DNA of 64,000 nucleotides from Balaenoptera acutorostrata (Eukaryota; Chordata; Mammalia; Artiodactyla; Balaenopteridae), in the NCBI RefSeq assembly GCF_949987535.1, contig NC_080080.1:57758668-57822667 (forward strand). Reading direction: 5' to 3'. Shown in pieces: positions 11,884-25,374 of the stretch; within the stretch, counting starts at the first letter, position 1; each line of letters opens with the position of its first letter. A model generated the notes under the pieces. That model was not told the origin of the DNA and made no database searches. It saw only the letters and a list, made by a program, of their open reading frames with translations. The translations under genes were made by a program, and so were the position numbers.

Positions 11884-14360
11884 GCTGTCTTTTTGATAAT
11901 AGCCATTCTGACAGGTTTAAGGTGATGTCTCATTGTGGTTTTGATTTGCATTTCCCTGATGACTAGTGATGTTGAGAATCTTTTCATGTGCCTGTTGGTC
12001 ATCTGCATGTATTCTTTGGAAAAATGTCTATTCAGATCCTCTGCCTTCATTTTAATTGGATTGTTTGTTTTTCTGATGTTGAGTTGTATGAGTTCCCTGT
12101 ATATTTTGGATATAAACTCCTTATTGGATATATTGTTTGCAAATATCTTCTCCCATTCAGCAGGCTGCCTTTTTGTTTGGTTGATAGTTTTCTTTGCTAT
12201 GCAAAAACTTCTTAGTTTGATGTAGTCCCATTTGTTTATTTTTGCTTTTGGTTCTCTTGCCTGAGGAGACATCCAAAAAAACATTACTAAGACTGATGTC
12301 AAAGAGCATACTGCCTATGTTTTCTTCTAGAAGTTTTATGGCTTCAGATCTTACATTTAAGTCTTTTTAATACATTTTGAGTTTATTTTTGTATATGGTG
12401 TGAGAAAGCAGTTCAGTTTGATTCTTTCGCATGTAGCTGTCCAGTTTTCCCAAAACCATTTATTGAAGAGACTGTCTATTCCCTACTGTATATTCTTACA
12501 TCCTTTGTTGTAGATTAATTGCCCATATAAGTGTGAGTTCATTTCTGGGCTCTCTATTTTGTTCCATTGATCTATGTATCTGTTTTTGTGTCAGTATCAT
12601 GCTGTTTAGATTACTGTAGTTTTATAGTGTAGTTTGAAATCAGGGAGTGTGATATCTCCAGCTTTGTTCTTCTTTCTTAAGATTGTTTGGCTATTCGAGT
12701 CTTTTGAATCTCCATGTAAATTTTAGAATTATTTGTTCTAGTCTGTGAAAAATGCCATTGGTATTTTGATAGGAATTGCATTGAATCTGTAGATTGCCTT
12801 GCAGAGTATGGTAATTTTAATAATATTAATTCTTCCAGTTCATGGGCACAGTATATCTTTCCATCTGTTTGTGTTGTCTTCAATTACTTTCGTCAGTGTC
12901 TTACAATTTTCTGAGTACAGGTCTTTTACCTCCTTAGTTAGACTTATTCCCAAGTATTTTATTCTTTTTGATGTAATTGTAAATGGGATTTCTTTCTTAA
13001 TTTCTTTTTATGATAGTTAATTTTTAGTGTATAAAATGCAACAGATTTCTGTATATTAATTTTATCCTGCAACTTTACCAAATTCATTGATTAGTTCTAG
13101 TAGTTTTTTAATGGTGTCTTTATGATAGTCTAGGTATAGAATTATGTCATCAGTGAAGTGACAATTTTATTTCTTCCTTTCCAATTTGGATATTTTTTTT
13201 TCTTGTCTAATTTCTGTGGCTAGGACTTCCAATACTCTGCTGAATGAAAGTGGTGAGAGTGGGCATCCTTGTCTTGTTCCTGATCTTAAAGGAAATGCTT
13301 TCAGCATTTCACCATTGAGTACAATGTTGGCTGTAGGTTTGTCATATATGGCCTTTATTTTGTTGAGGTGTGTTCCCTCTCTGCCCACTGTCTGGAGAGT
13401 TTTTATCATAAATGGATGTTGAATTTTGCCAAAAGCTTTTCTGTATCTATTGAGGTGATCATATTTTTTTTCTTTCAATTTTTTAATGTGGTGTATCATA
13501 TTGATAAATTTGATGATGTTGAAAAATCCTTGCATCTCTGGGATAAATCCTCCTTGATTCTTTTAATGTATCATTGGATTTGGTTTGTTAATATTTTGTT
13601 GAGGATTTTTGTATCTATGTTCATCAGGGATATTCACCAGTAATTTTCTTTTTTTGTGATATCTTTGTCTGGTTCTGATATCAGGGTAATGCTGGTCTCA
13701 TAGAATGAGTTCAGAAGCATTCCTTCCTCTGTAGTTTTTTGGAATAGTTTGAGAAGGATAGGTGTTAACTCTTCCTCAAATGTTTAGTAGAATTCACCTG
13801 TGAAACTATCTGGTCATGACTTTTGCTTTTTGGGAGTTTTCTAGTTATGGATTCAGTTTCATGACTGTTAATTGGTCTGTTCATACTTTCTATTCTTCTT
13901 GGTTCAGTCTTGGAAGATTGTACATTTCTAGGAATTTGTCCATTTCTTCTAGGTTATCCATTTTATTGAGATATAGTTGTTCATAGTAGTCTCTTATGAT
14001 CTTTTGTATTTTTGTGGTGTCAGTTGTTACTTCTTTTTCATTTCTGATTTTAATTATTTGGACCCTCTCTCACTTACATTTTTCTCACTTTTTTTTGATG
14101 AATTTGACTAAAGGTTTATCAATTTTGTCTATCTTTTCAAAGAACCCACTCTTACTTTCATTGATCTTCTAAATTTTTTTTTTATTTTCTATTTTATTTA
14201 TTTCTGCTCTGATCTTTGTGATTTCTTTCCTTCTACTCACTTGGGTTTTGTTTATTCTTCTTTTTCTAGCTCTTTTAGGTGTATGGTTAAGTTGTTCATT
14301 TGAGGTTTTTCTTGTTTCCTGAGGTAAGCTTGTGTTGCTATAAACATATCTCTTAGAACT
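11884..14360 (-). repeat. L1 ORF2, antisense, disrupted
   Basis: Minus-strand frames show ORF2 pieces with frameshifts and stops. Recognisable segments include [12 protein letters not shown] text near 12150 and the RT segment RQGCPLSPL near 13260. No functional ORF2 remains. Confidence 0.85.
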
Positions 14361-14594
14361 GTCTTTGCTGCTCTTGAATGAGGCATCTAGCAAAGTGTAG
14401 AGAACTGCCGGAGAGACACCAGGGCTCTTTCTGAAAATGCTGGTGCTCGAATATTGGTTCCCCCTTGACGTCACTAATATCCAATGGATTTCTCTATGCA
14501 ATTGCTTATTCAGGACATTAATTTTCTCTTTCTAATTTCAAACCTGAATGTCATGAAGTTCAAAAGTTAGAGTTTAAAATAAAAGTATTCTTAT

Positions 14595-14911
14595 ACTTTT
14601 GTGGTTCTTTTGGCTGCCTTGGGTCTTTGTTGCTGTGCACAGGCTTTCTCTAGTTGCGGTGAGTGGGGGCTACTCTTTGTTGTGGTGTACAGGCTTCTCA
14701 TTGTGGTGTCTTCTCTTGTTGCGGAGCACAGGCCCTAGAGCATGAGGGCTTCAGTAGTTATGGCTTGTGAGCTCTAGAGCGCAGGCTCAGTAGTTGTGGC
14801 ACACAGGCTTAGTTGCTCTGTGGCGTGTGAGATCTTCCCAGACCAGGGATCAAACCCATGTTCCCTGCATTGGGAGGCGGATTCTTAACCACTGTGCCAC
14901 CATGGAAGTCC
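14595..14911 (-). mobile_element. CHR-type SINE
   Basis: Antisense copy with the SINE head at the right end (actgtgccaccatggaagtcc). Perfect 14-base target-site duplication aaaagtattcttat at 14581-14594 and 14912-14925. Confidence 0.95.
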
Positions 14912-14925
14912 AAAAGTATTCTTAT

Positions 14926-15980
14926 TCTTATTTTAAACAGGTAATTTTAAAATAAAACAGAAATCTTAAAGCTGACAATCAGATAATATATAAGCATTGT
15001 CTTTTACAAACTTTAAGACTAGGGTACAATAAAAAATTGCAATTGTTTATTGCAGTCCTGCATTAAGAGAGCTCTTGACTAGGGACTTCGGAAAATTTAG
15101 CAGATATTTAAATAGAGGTTTAAATAGAGGTGTTGCTTTTTGGGGGGAAGTTGAATACCACCCGTTTCAATGTCAAAAATATAGCTTACTGCTTTCTTAT
15201 CCATTTTTGGGGCACCTTGGGAAGAGCTGACTTGCTGATTACAACCCTTTTTACATATTATTTTTCAAACATATTTACTTCCCTCATAAGCCATAGACTG
15301 GTAATTTCAACTTAGCATCTTTATATAGTTTAATTATAATCTCCTTGTTTTAGAAAATACTTTATACTCTTTCTGAATTGAAGAATCTAGAGAACTAGAC
15401 ACTGGAGAATTAATTGCATTTAGCTACTGAAAGGCAGATTCCTATGAGTCCAAATCTATAAGAGACTGGCTTAAAGTCTGTGATTAGTAGACTTTTCAGA
15501 GGATCTATTTCATGATGCTTGAACATACATCATACAGTGATTATAAAACTTGTATACTTTCAATTTATTACAAACTGAAATGGTAATTTACATAGTGTTG
15601 GTCAACATCACTGTCACCCACAAGAACAGTCTTTACTCTGAGGGTAAAGGCTTAAGAAATGTTGTCACCACAAGGCAATGTCTTCCTCAGGCCAAATCAG
15701 CACTGGGACCACAAATGCTTTAAGAGTTCAGAGAAGAGAGGGGAATAAACTCAGGGTAGGAGCATTTGGGAACTGTTTCACAGAGGGGTGGATTGTAAAT
15801 GAAAGAAGGATTTGGAGAAGGGAATTTGGGCAAAGGCAGTGATGTAACCACACGGAAGCATGAATGAATCATCAGTAATGACTGATGAGAAAAATGAATA
15901 ATTGAATGGCAAGTTTTACAAACATGAGGGACAGGAAGAAACAATCAGATCTAGCCTCTTAGCTTTAGGGAGGTAAGATC
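14926..15980. other. Unique sequence, nothing recognised
   Basis: No supported exon or repeat. The minus-strand frame at 15720-15944 has no recognisable protein. Confidence 0.4.
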
Positions 15981-16065
15981 TTATTATCCCATTTTGCAGA
16001 TAAAACAACTGAGGCTAAAATATCAGGAGAGGTTTAATGAGGTGACTAAGTCCTTAGTCCAGTGA
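15980..16065 (-). repeat. MIR fragment
   Basis: attatcccattttgcagata ... aactgaggc is the antisense MIR core. Confidence 0.6.
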
Positions 16066-16069
16066 TTTT

Positions 16070-16235
16070 TTTTTCAAACTTTCAAAAAAGATTTTTAAAC
16101 ATATAGATTTCTGAGTTCAAATCCTAGGGAGTCTAACTCAGTAAGTGGGGGTGGGACCTGGGTTCTCCGTTTTTCACAAGATCCTCAGATGGTCCCCAAA
16201 TGCAGGATTTGGGAGATGATGCTTTGTTATAATGG
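16070..16235 (+). repeat. MER5A-like hAT fragment
   Basis: gggagtctaactcagtaagt and gggtgggacctgggttctcc match the MER5A interior. Confidence 0.6.
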
Positions 16236-16499
16236 GTAACCAGGGAACATCTTGTGCTATATTCTTATCTGAAGTCTAATCCTAAGTTTTCATCAACTCA
16301 GGGTAGATGGACAAATATTTGGTTTGTCCCATCACTACTATTCTTTTCCCATTTTCCTAGTTTTCAAAAATTCCTTCACAGGCAGAAAGTGGAGGCCTGA
16401 CGTCACTGCCCCCAAATTTGAAACTATATGCATATATCTGGATCCAGGCTCCTCAATGCAAGTATCACAATAAGAATCCCACGGAAGACCTAGGAATAA

Positions 16500-16650
16500 T
16501 GGAGGGACGAGAATACTGAGTCAAAAACCCTGAGTTTGAGTTCTGGCTTGCCACTTAACTGCCTACTGGTGCTTGGTTAAGTTACTTTAACCCACATTTT
16601 AAATGATCATTTATGTAATGAGACCAGTAAGGTTTTGACTGATTATGTTA
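16500..16650 (+). repeat. MIR fragment
   Basis: gagttctggcttgccactta then ggttaagttactttaaccc follows the MIR consensus order. Confidence 0.6.
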
Positions 16651-17640
16651 CAAGATTATGGAAAGGACAGAAGGAGATAGTGTAGAAATTCTCTAAAACT
16701 ATGAAGACCAATGCAAATTTTCAAAAATTATAATGAGGATTCAATTCAACACACTTTATTTAATTGCAATTAAATATCCACGGTAAGTAAGCCACCGTAG
16801 CAGTTACAGTATAGTAGGAGCCTCAGCCCTGCTCTCAAGAAGGTGAAAATCCCATCATCATTCTTATCATCTTTTGGTCCCTGACATTGATCAGAGAGTA
16901 GGGTCACCAGAAAGCAATGGCCTGACTGTCCCCTCCACCAAGTCTAAGGCATGAAACAATTAACAGGAGGGTAGAAAGGAATTGTAAACGTTTTATTCCT
17001 TTTGCTCTCTCTTTTTTCTTTTCCTCTGAAGGCTGAAGAGATCTGGGGACTTCTGTTCCTTCTTGAAAAATACTAAACTTTGGGAAAGTTTTAAAAAGGC
17101 CATAGTGGGGACCTGAGGGAGGAAATTAGGAGTTGCTTGTATATTTCACTTGAGATTGGGCTCTTCTGGAAAAGTAAAGGGTCTTTGTGAAGTTTCTGCA
17201 TTTCCTAGTTTATCTCATTAAGGCAGAAGTCATGGTGGTGGATGGGAAGAATGTATTTTGGCTCCTCTTAATATACTTGTTTGGATCTTAAGTGGAGTGA
17301 TTAGCGGTAACATTCAAAGCTGGGTTCAAAGCAGGAAAAAAATCCTGTTTCAAACAAGTGTACAAATGATGCAAGTCAGGATGTGATTAGTGAAATGGTA
17401 TTTCAGAGAAGGGAGACTGCGATCAGCCATGTGGGAGCAGGAGATAAGAGGACAGAGTTTTGAAAAAAAGCAAATGACAGCAAACGACGATACAATAGTA
17501 AAGGGGGTGGAGTATGAAAAGCCACAGGACTACAGATCAAAAAACCCTCTCTATGTGATCCTAGGCAAATCGCTGTAACCTCTGGTGCCCCCTTTATTTC
17601 CATCCTAACGCACCCCCTGTTTATTTTTCTTTTAGACAAT
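16650..17640. other. Unique sequence, nothing recognised
   Basis: Short frames only (for example 17390-17578); none has splice signals and a protein I recognise. Confidence 0.4.
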
Positions 17641-18060
17641 TGCATTAGCCTTTTAATTGGTCTCTAGTCACAGTTGCCAGTCATTCCTTAAACTAAGCCA
17701 CTCTGCAACTAGAATTACTTCGTTAAAACTTGAATCTGATTTCCCAACGAACTCCCCTACTGGAAAGAGTTGATGATGTTCCTCTTGCTGACAAACGCCC
17801 TGGCCTGACCTACGGCTCCAGATCCACACGCTAGCATGGCCCGGCCCCAAACACAGACACCTTATGCTCTCCTCTTCATCCCCCCACCCCACATACTTTT
17901 GGACACTAAAACATGTACTTTTTTTTTTTTTTAATCACCACATGTCACACTCCTAGAATGCCCTTCCCCTCCTCCTCCATCTGACAAACTTGTATTATCC
18001 AACGATATTCAGCTCAAGTGATACTTTTTCAGTAAAATCTTTCTTGTCCTTCCCTAATAA
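17640..18060 (+). repeat. L2-like relic
   Basis: cacactcctagaatgccctt and cagctcaagtgatactttt recall the L2 consensus. Heavily diverged. Confidence 0.45.
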
Positions 18061-19280
18061 TTATGAATTAAATATTTCTAGCTTGCAGGGGGATTTTTCT
18101 TTCCAAGACTTTTCTGGAATTTCCAAGCCAAATATATGAGCAGCCTTATTATTGGCAGGGTATGCTTCAAAAGAAATTATCTTCTTTGTCTCCCTGTTGG
18201 TAGAAAGAATAGTTATGTGTGTTCTTGGGTTATTCTCTTTTCATGAATGTTTAAATGATAGAAATTATGAGAAGGCTCACATTTTACCTGAGGCAAAAGC
18301 GCACCCTCTTCTGTACTTGCAAGTTCTTAAAATGTCTCTTGCTGGAAATCTGTCTAAGTAGACTTTAATTCAACCATGGTAAATTAAAGCTTGGAACTTA
18401 AATCTTCCAAGAGCATCTTTTCATCATTTTGAAACCAGTAAAATCTCCCTCCGTGTATTCACAAGTGTGTCTTATGGAGCAAAGAAATTTAATAGTCAAT
18501 CCCATGAGGGTTTCATTAAACCAGGAAAAAATAAGTAGTGGAGCCAGATCTAGTTTAAGTGATAACTCACAGCATAATGTTCTGTTTCTGTAGGACTTTC
18601 CCCTTCAACTCTTTAATCTCATTGTAACTCACATAAACTCTCTACTGCAGTCCTTAGACTTGATTCTGATATGGTGAACAAACCCAGGAAGGTAATTTTT
18701 TCATTGCTGTCTTCTTGTTTACAATTATTAGCTGTTATTTAATTCATTCAAAGTTCTTAACCTACCCCAATTCTTCTCTCACGCCAAACAGGTCCATTAT
18801 TGGATTAGATCATGTTTAGACCCTAAAATCCTCACACAGCATGGCAGATGAGCAAGTGGAAGAGTGATGAACCTTGCTTTCTGAACTGGAAGCCAAGCAT
18901 TACATAGTTAAAGGGAGTTCCTCTAGATTTCTGAGGCAAATGAGGGAGGAGCTGGAGAAGGAAGGGCTCTGATACAAGTGATTAGATCAAAAGCAATTCT
19001 TTGTCCCATGTCAGGTGGTTTTCTGCCTGATGTGTATCTTGTCAGGCATAAATTAAGAAATGCTGTGGTCATTGGGAGCTATTCCTTCTCAAGACTATCT
19101 CTTAATAGCAATAAGTTGTGAGAAGGACCTTCCTCTTTCATCTTAGCCTCTTTGTTTTTCAAAATCTTTCTGTGGTAATTCAATAAAATGGCAACTCAGC
19201 CATCCCTTTGTAATTACACAAGGAAAGGTTTGTGACTAATTATTTCATTTATTCAAGCAGCATAAGGGTACTTTACCAAG
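18060..19280. other. Unique sequence, nothing recognised
   Basis: No gene or clear repeat supported. Confidence 0.4.
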
Positions 19281-19289
19281 AAGGCAATA

Positions 19290-19445
19290 TTAGGCAATGG
19301 TTCTCAAACCTGATGAGCATCCCAGCTCCAGCAGGGATCTTGCTGTGTGAGGACTCCACACTCGACCCTAGGCTTTCAGATCTCTGGAGGGATGGGGCCT
19401 CAAAGGCTACTTTTTAAAAGTTCCCCAAGCCAGTTAGATGATTAG
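19290..19445 (+). repeat. MER5-like hAT copy 1
   Basis: caatggttctcaaacctgat near the left end is the MER5 terminal sequence, followed by a diverged interior. Confidence 0.65.
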
Positions 19446-19479
19446 TTATGTTTAAGGACCGCTTATCTTGTGGTCTCTT

Positions 19480-19655
19480 GCAAGGCTTCTCAAAGTCACT
19501 CTCCCCTGGGGAGACTGTAAAAAGTACAGATTTGATGTCCAACCCCAAGGGATTCTGATTGCTGTGAGGGGTCTAGAAATAGGCATTTTAATAAGCCCCC
19601 AAGGTGCTTCTGAAGCAGGTGGCCAGTGTACCTCACTTTAAGGTATGCTGTTCCA
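19480..19655 (+). repeat. MER5-like hAT copy 2
   Basis: aaggcttctcaaagtcactc, ccaagggattctgattgctg and aataggcattttaataagcc follow MER5A order, directly after copy 1. Confidence 0.65.
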
Positions 19656-19914
19656 TTCAAGGTTTAGCAAAAAGGAAGCAGAAGGGCAAAGATTTGAGAG
19701 GCTCGGCAGTTTCTGGTCCAGGGTCAGTTCCAAAAGTCTTCCAAAAGCCATTCCAACCTGTGTCTGGACAACGCCAGTGCCAGAGAGAGAGTGAGGGTAG
19801 AGAGGGTGCCTGTCAGGGATAGAATGGGTTACCGGGTGTATCTCGCTCAGGATTAAGATGGGAGAATCTCAGTTAAAAACCACAGGCTATACAGATGCTC
19901 ATCCCCTCCCTCCT

Positions 19915-20420
19915 GATATATTTTAACAGCTCTTCCTTAGCCTTCTTGCCTTCAGGGTCTCCCTGGCTTGTCTGTCTCCCTTTTCCCAATTTGATTCCAG
20001 CCCCAACTCCCATAGTGCCGCTAGAATGAATTTTATAAAAGGTAAATTGTGTTTTCTCAGTGGCTTAACAATCTTCAAATCTCTGTAGCTTAAAATTCTT
20101 CTCAGTAATTTACCCATACCAAATACAGACTCTTCAGCAAAGGATCTAATGCTATTTGTCATGTCGCCTCTTTGTACGTTTCCACCCTCGCCTACCATCT
20201 CGATTCACATAGTGTAAAGAAACCCCTTTGCCTGCAACATCCTTTTCGTGACTGTTTGGTGGACCTTAAGTTAAAATGTGAGCCAACCTGTCAAGTCGTC
20301 TATGACTATTCCAAGTAGAATTATTCTTCCCTCTGAATCTTGTACATACCTGTACCATAGCACCTATAACTCTATATTACATGTATTTATTTTAAAGTCT
20401 AGTCTCCCCAATAGACTTAA
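19915..20420 (+). repeat. L2-like relic
   Basis: caatcttcaaatctctgtag with an L2-like tail near 20330-20420. Diverged and low in confidence. Confidence 0.35.
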
Positions 20421-20589
20421 CCATGTTTTAATGTTATTATCATTAATATTAATAAACATAAAAGTAATAATAGTAGCTGGTAGTAGATAGACATTAAAAT
20501 AAAATACATATGTGAAGAAATACACAGAAAAAAATGACCTTAAAAGCCCAGTTAAGGGAGGAAGGGTGGGAACTGTTCATGGTTATTAT

Positions 20590-21280
20590 GACCTGCTTAG
20601 GCCCTGGTCACTCATTATATCCCTCCCAGTGCTTGAGGCCACTTCATCCTTTCCTGGAGACTCAGCTTTGCTGTCCCCAGGAAGCACAAGCTACATCTCA
20701 GTCCTCACTGAAGACAGCACTGTCACACCCTCCAAACTCCCAGCCCAGCCTCCAGATCATCAGTGTCTAGATTCTGGTAATTGGGCTTCCTTCTTATTTG
20801 TGGGACCCAGTGCCTACTTTGCAGACTACTGTACTGAACTCTCTGCCTTCCTCAAGCAGCTGGGCCTGGTTATTGTTAATCAGCCTCCTGGTGGAGACCC
20901 AAGTAGTGCCCTGTCGTTGTGGTCCTGCTACCTGCGTGGGAGCCCCACCTGACCATGCCTGCTTGCTTGGATCTCTGAATGTGCTAGTCTGATGCAGTGA
21001 AAATACCAGAGCTGGCACATCAGCTTTGTTTGGAGATACCATCTGGTTAAGTTGATGGTTAGTCCGTCATCGACTTCCATGATCCATCTAGTTTTCACAG
21101 GGGCTAGACAGGTAGGTAAACTGAATAGAGATATGATGGGGACCCCAATCCCTGCATTGATGCTGATGTTAACATCCACAATCCTTCTAGGAATGCAGTG
21201 TTATTTATGTTTTACTGTCTTGGTTGCTGTGGAAGCTGGGGCAGAGGACCCAAGAGACAACATCATCAAGAAAATCTAAG
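20590..21280 (-). repeat. Possible ERVL-like endogenous retrovirus relic
   Basis: The minus strand from about 21230 to 21040 recalls antisense ERVL pol text (for example catgatccatctagttttc on the + strand). The left part is unassigned. There is no intact viral gene: frames are short and broken. Confidence 0.35.
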
Positions 21281-23930
21281 GAGATATTTCAATGTGTTCA
21301 ATATATATGGTGAGTATTATAACTTCTAGCATGATATACATTGGACAATAATTTAGGGAAAATAGAATAACACTGGGAAAATAAAATTTCAATATGGAAG
21401 ACAGCATACAGAGAAAACGAAAAGAATTCTGTTTTGATGCTGGTTGAGTTAGTAACTGTGTGGATTAGGACAAGCCATACAACTTATTGGGGATCTATTT
21501 TCTCATCTGTAAAACAAAGAAAATTTACTAGAATTCAGGGACAGCAGCATAATTCTATGATTTTTCTTATTATTTTCTTGGTGTTATTATAAAATTGCAG
21601 TAATTAAAGGAAACTAGGAGGAAAATTAAGAACAGTAAACATTTTAAGAATAGTATATTTCAGAGTCCATAAAGGATAAAAGCACATTTTTGTAAAAATT
21701 AACTTAAAAACATCAAAAAGTTGAGTCTGTATAAGACATGTAAAATTATCATATGCCTTCTTTTATATAGTTAGATTCTTTTTGTTTGCAGTTCCAAATC
21801 ATGTTATTAGGCAAGTATCCATCAATTAGAAGGAATAATGTACTTTTAAGAAGATCTGTTCATTAAGGTTTTATGTTCCAGATATCTTTGCAGCTTTGAA
21901 ATAGTGGGTGGCACTTTGGACTACTCTTCAGTGACTTTTTTTAAATAGAATGCTATTTTTGAATAAAGACAATACATATATCAGAATTTTTAAAAAATCA
22001 TGAATATTGGGAACTGAGGATGTGTCATTGACTCGATTTAAAATAGTCTGTGTTCTGTAGCCCTGAGGAACTGAGAAGTATGTCAAAGGACAAGGGAAAA
22101 AGCCATCTAGAAAAAAGTGAGGACAATGTCCCTGAGTGTGATTTGGAAAGAAGCAAGAATGACATTTGCAGAATTTGGCAAGATAACTAGGGGAAAGAGC
22201 AAGAGCTGGAATAGCTGTTTCCAAGTTTTAGGGCAGTTGGGAATCAAAACCCTGAAGAAATTTGGATGAAGGGAAATTCCACTTTGGCATCCCTGGGAAT
22301 GCTTAAGTGTATAGTCTTGCCTGTTCATATTATTGAAAGATTCCTTCCTTTGGCTAAAGCAGGAAATGGAAAGAAACACATTTTATAGTAAAACTCAGAC
22401 ACATTATGGCAAAGTAAAAATTTTTTTAAAGAGTATTCCATATTAGATGTTTTCCCTAAACCAGAACTCCTTTCTTTGATGATTTAAGAAATAAGTAATT
22501 AGGAATATTCTAAGGAGCAGAAGTAAATATATTCCAGGGACTATCTTGGAAAAACAACACATATTAAAAATATACGCTTCAATGATCGTTTGAAAAAGCA
22601 CAGGCTTCAGTGCATAAATAAATTTACAACCTCTCAAAACTTATAACCAAAAGATTATAAGATTAAAAGATTTCTCCAGGGGTAAAAAAGGAGATAAAGG
22701 AAATCCAGGAAAAAAAAATCAACTCATGTCAAAGTAATTCATGGTTCTTTACACACATATTTATGGTTAATCCACTCAGAAATAATCAAGGGGTTGATTT
22801 TATTTGTATTAGATGAAACTGTTGCTACCTGGAGTTTTTCATTTACCAATATCTGACCCTAGTAGCAGTTTTTAATAGAGTTGTTCGAAGGAGGTTTAAA
22901 GCATTTGTATTCATTGATATGTCTTTGAAGAATGACTGATGCCTTTATGTAAGCAAAACAATTATTCTTGGTAGAATCCTTGCTCTGTGCAATACTAATG
23001 ATCAGGAGGCAGCTTCGTGGTGTACGCAACCCCGGGAGGGTAAAGAAAGGGGACGTGGTCCCAATGGTGCGCCCTTGGGCATGGATATCATAATGTTAGG
23101 AAACACAATCCACAGTTTCCTGAATTTTAAATCAGATTTTATGCTAGATTTTTCTCTCTGTTTCTATGTTAAAGGAACTCCAACACTGTTTCAATGCACC
23201 TTTGATTATTATATATTCATTGCAGATTTACACTTAATTTGATTAGGGTACTTAGTTCCCTGACCGATAAACCCACTCATGCAACCCAGTCTCTTAATCT
23301 GTGTAAGGCAATCTCTAATATTTATACACTAAAGGGAATAAGCATTCCAAGAGGATTAGAATTATAGTAAGTTTTTTAATCCCAGAAAAATACAATATTT
23401 CAAACTTGCTTCCTATACTTACTAATAACTTATCTCCATTGGGAACTATAAGAGCAAATTCTCAACTCCCCAGAAGGCACAAATGGAAAAACCATACTTT
23501 GTGAGCTCTTGATTGGTCTTGAGAGAATAGTTATGACCAAAGTATAATCACTGTAATTTTCCTGCCTCATTATTTAGAAAGCAGATGAAAATATACGATT
23601 AAGATTGGATATTCCACCTCTCTCCGACTGGAACTTGAAAAGGTCTCACCATCTCCCCTAAGCCTTCTCAAGAGAAGTTGCTTTAATGTCCTTTACACTT
23701 TTTTTTAAAAGCAGAAGACCATGAACACTGTACATAATATTACTTATTTCTCCATCCAATTCATTTGCCTTTCCTAAGCCAGGCCCTTAATGATCATGGG
23801 TAGACAGCTTCATACTCAAGTTTGTGTTCTGTTGTCTACTCACCTTGTGCCCATGTTGACTATTTCAAATGATAAGTCCCATTGAAAACAAGCCCCATTT
23901 TTAGCCAATTCCATTGAGAAGAAATAGGTA
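21280..23930. other. Mostly unique sequence, nothing recognised
   Basis: AT-rich, no supported exon. A small CpG-bearing island lies at 23010-23085. Confidence 0.4.
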
Positions 23931-24480
23931 ATATCATTCACTATTGGTGGGAGGTTAAAGGGCATAACCCCTTTTGAAGGCAATTCAATAATATGTATCA
24001 TCATTTAAAATGTGTATACCCATTGACCCTTCAACTCTATCTCTAGGCATTTATTCTACGGAAATAGTAACACAAATAGACAAAGATACATATGTACAAC
24101 AATGTTTACTAAAGTTTTTTTTAACAATGAAAAGTGGAAGTATTGGTTAAAACATGGCACATATGTAAATGGCATACTTGGCAGCAATTTTTAAAAAATG
24201 AGATGGATTTATATTCATTGACATGAAGAGATGACCATGGTACATTACTAAGTGAAGATGACAGTTATGGGAAAGCATGTATGTACAAAGTCTTGATGTA
24301 TCATCCAGTATCTTTAGTAAAAATTCATACTCAGATTCCATATGTTTGTTTGCATGTGCCTAGATTGAAAGAATATTCACTGAATCACTAAAATAAATGA
24401 TCTGGAGAGTGGAACAATTCCTTTCTCCTCTATATTTATATTGTTTGAATTTTTATATCAAGCATATATTAATTTTTTTA
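23930..24480 (+). repeat. Old L1/HAL1-type 3' fragment
   Basis: cactattggtgggaggttaa, ctctaggcatttattctac and ggttaaaacatggcacatat follow old L1 ORF2-end order. Confidence 0.6.
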
Positions 24481-24839
24481 AAAAACATTAAAATATTTCC
24501 ATTTGGGGAGGAAAATTTATCCCAGTGAGAGGAAAGGAGGATTAACATGGTGTCATGCTAATGGTATCATGTTCTTGAGAAAAAAAAATTTCTTGTTCTG
24601 AATCACGGATATCAAGAAAACTCCTTTTGAATTCCATGAATTTCTGTGCTCTCACGACTGATCTTTCACTCCAGAATCATTGCTGGAGAAAGCTCAAACT
24701 TTTGAGACTTCTAAACCAAAGATGACTGAAAGTAAGACTATTCTGCATTAGAGCAAATTTCCTAATTCTTCCCAGCTCAGGACTCACATCCCAAGTATGT
24801 GGTTTGTCTTCTGGTGCTTTATTGTTACTACTACTACTA

Positions 24840-25070
24840 TGAGTACTAACTGACTCATGTCGAGTTAGGTGTACGCTAGGCAACATATAAAATATCTGAA
24901 ATTTAAGATTGCTAACTTAAAGAATATCATCAAATATAGCTTCCCAGTTTTACAAATGAGAGAGCTAAGTGTCAGAGAAATTATCTAGCTTACCAAAGGT
25001 CACAAGCTAGTGAATAGTGGAAACAGAATTTCAACATGTCTTAACTCCAGAGCTCATGAATCTTTCTTTT
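24840..25070 (-). repeat. MIR
   Basis: cagttttacaaatgagagag, ttaccaaaggtcacaagcta and the tail side form an antisense MIR, just left of the FABP4 enhancer. Confidence 0.75.
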
Positions 25071-25273
25071 ATATAACACTGTTTATAAGGTAACCAGAAA
25101 AATGTCACAAGTATGTTAGTGTTCAAAAGTGAATAAAAAATTTAACATAATTACAACATTTTAAAGAATGATCATATCTTTATAACATAAAAATCATTAT
25201 CAAGAGTCTTGTAGCAGGGGTAATAATATCTAGATTTCGAAAATCTTGGCAAACCACTGAATAAGTGCAGGAA

Positions 25274-25289
25274 TGCACATTTCACCCAG
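25274..25289 (-). promoter_or_regulatory. ARE6-like PPARG/RXRA site
   Basis: On the minus strand this reads ctgggtgaaatgtgca, a degenerate direct repeat spaced by one base, apparently identical in its core to the mouse ARE6 element as I remember it. Confidence 0.7.
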
Positions 25290-25374
25290 TGAGAGAGGAT
25301 TTTCGTCAAGAGGGAAGTTAACACCCAGATGGCAAATATAGTTCACAGATTCCTGACATTTGTGCTTTTTTACT

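Noticed and set aside
20512..20952. 146-residue open frame on the + strand
   Set aside because: No family recognised, low-complexity Ser/Pro composition, no splice context, and it overlaps a probable retroviral relic.
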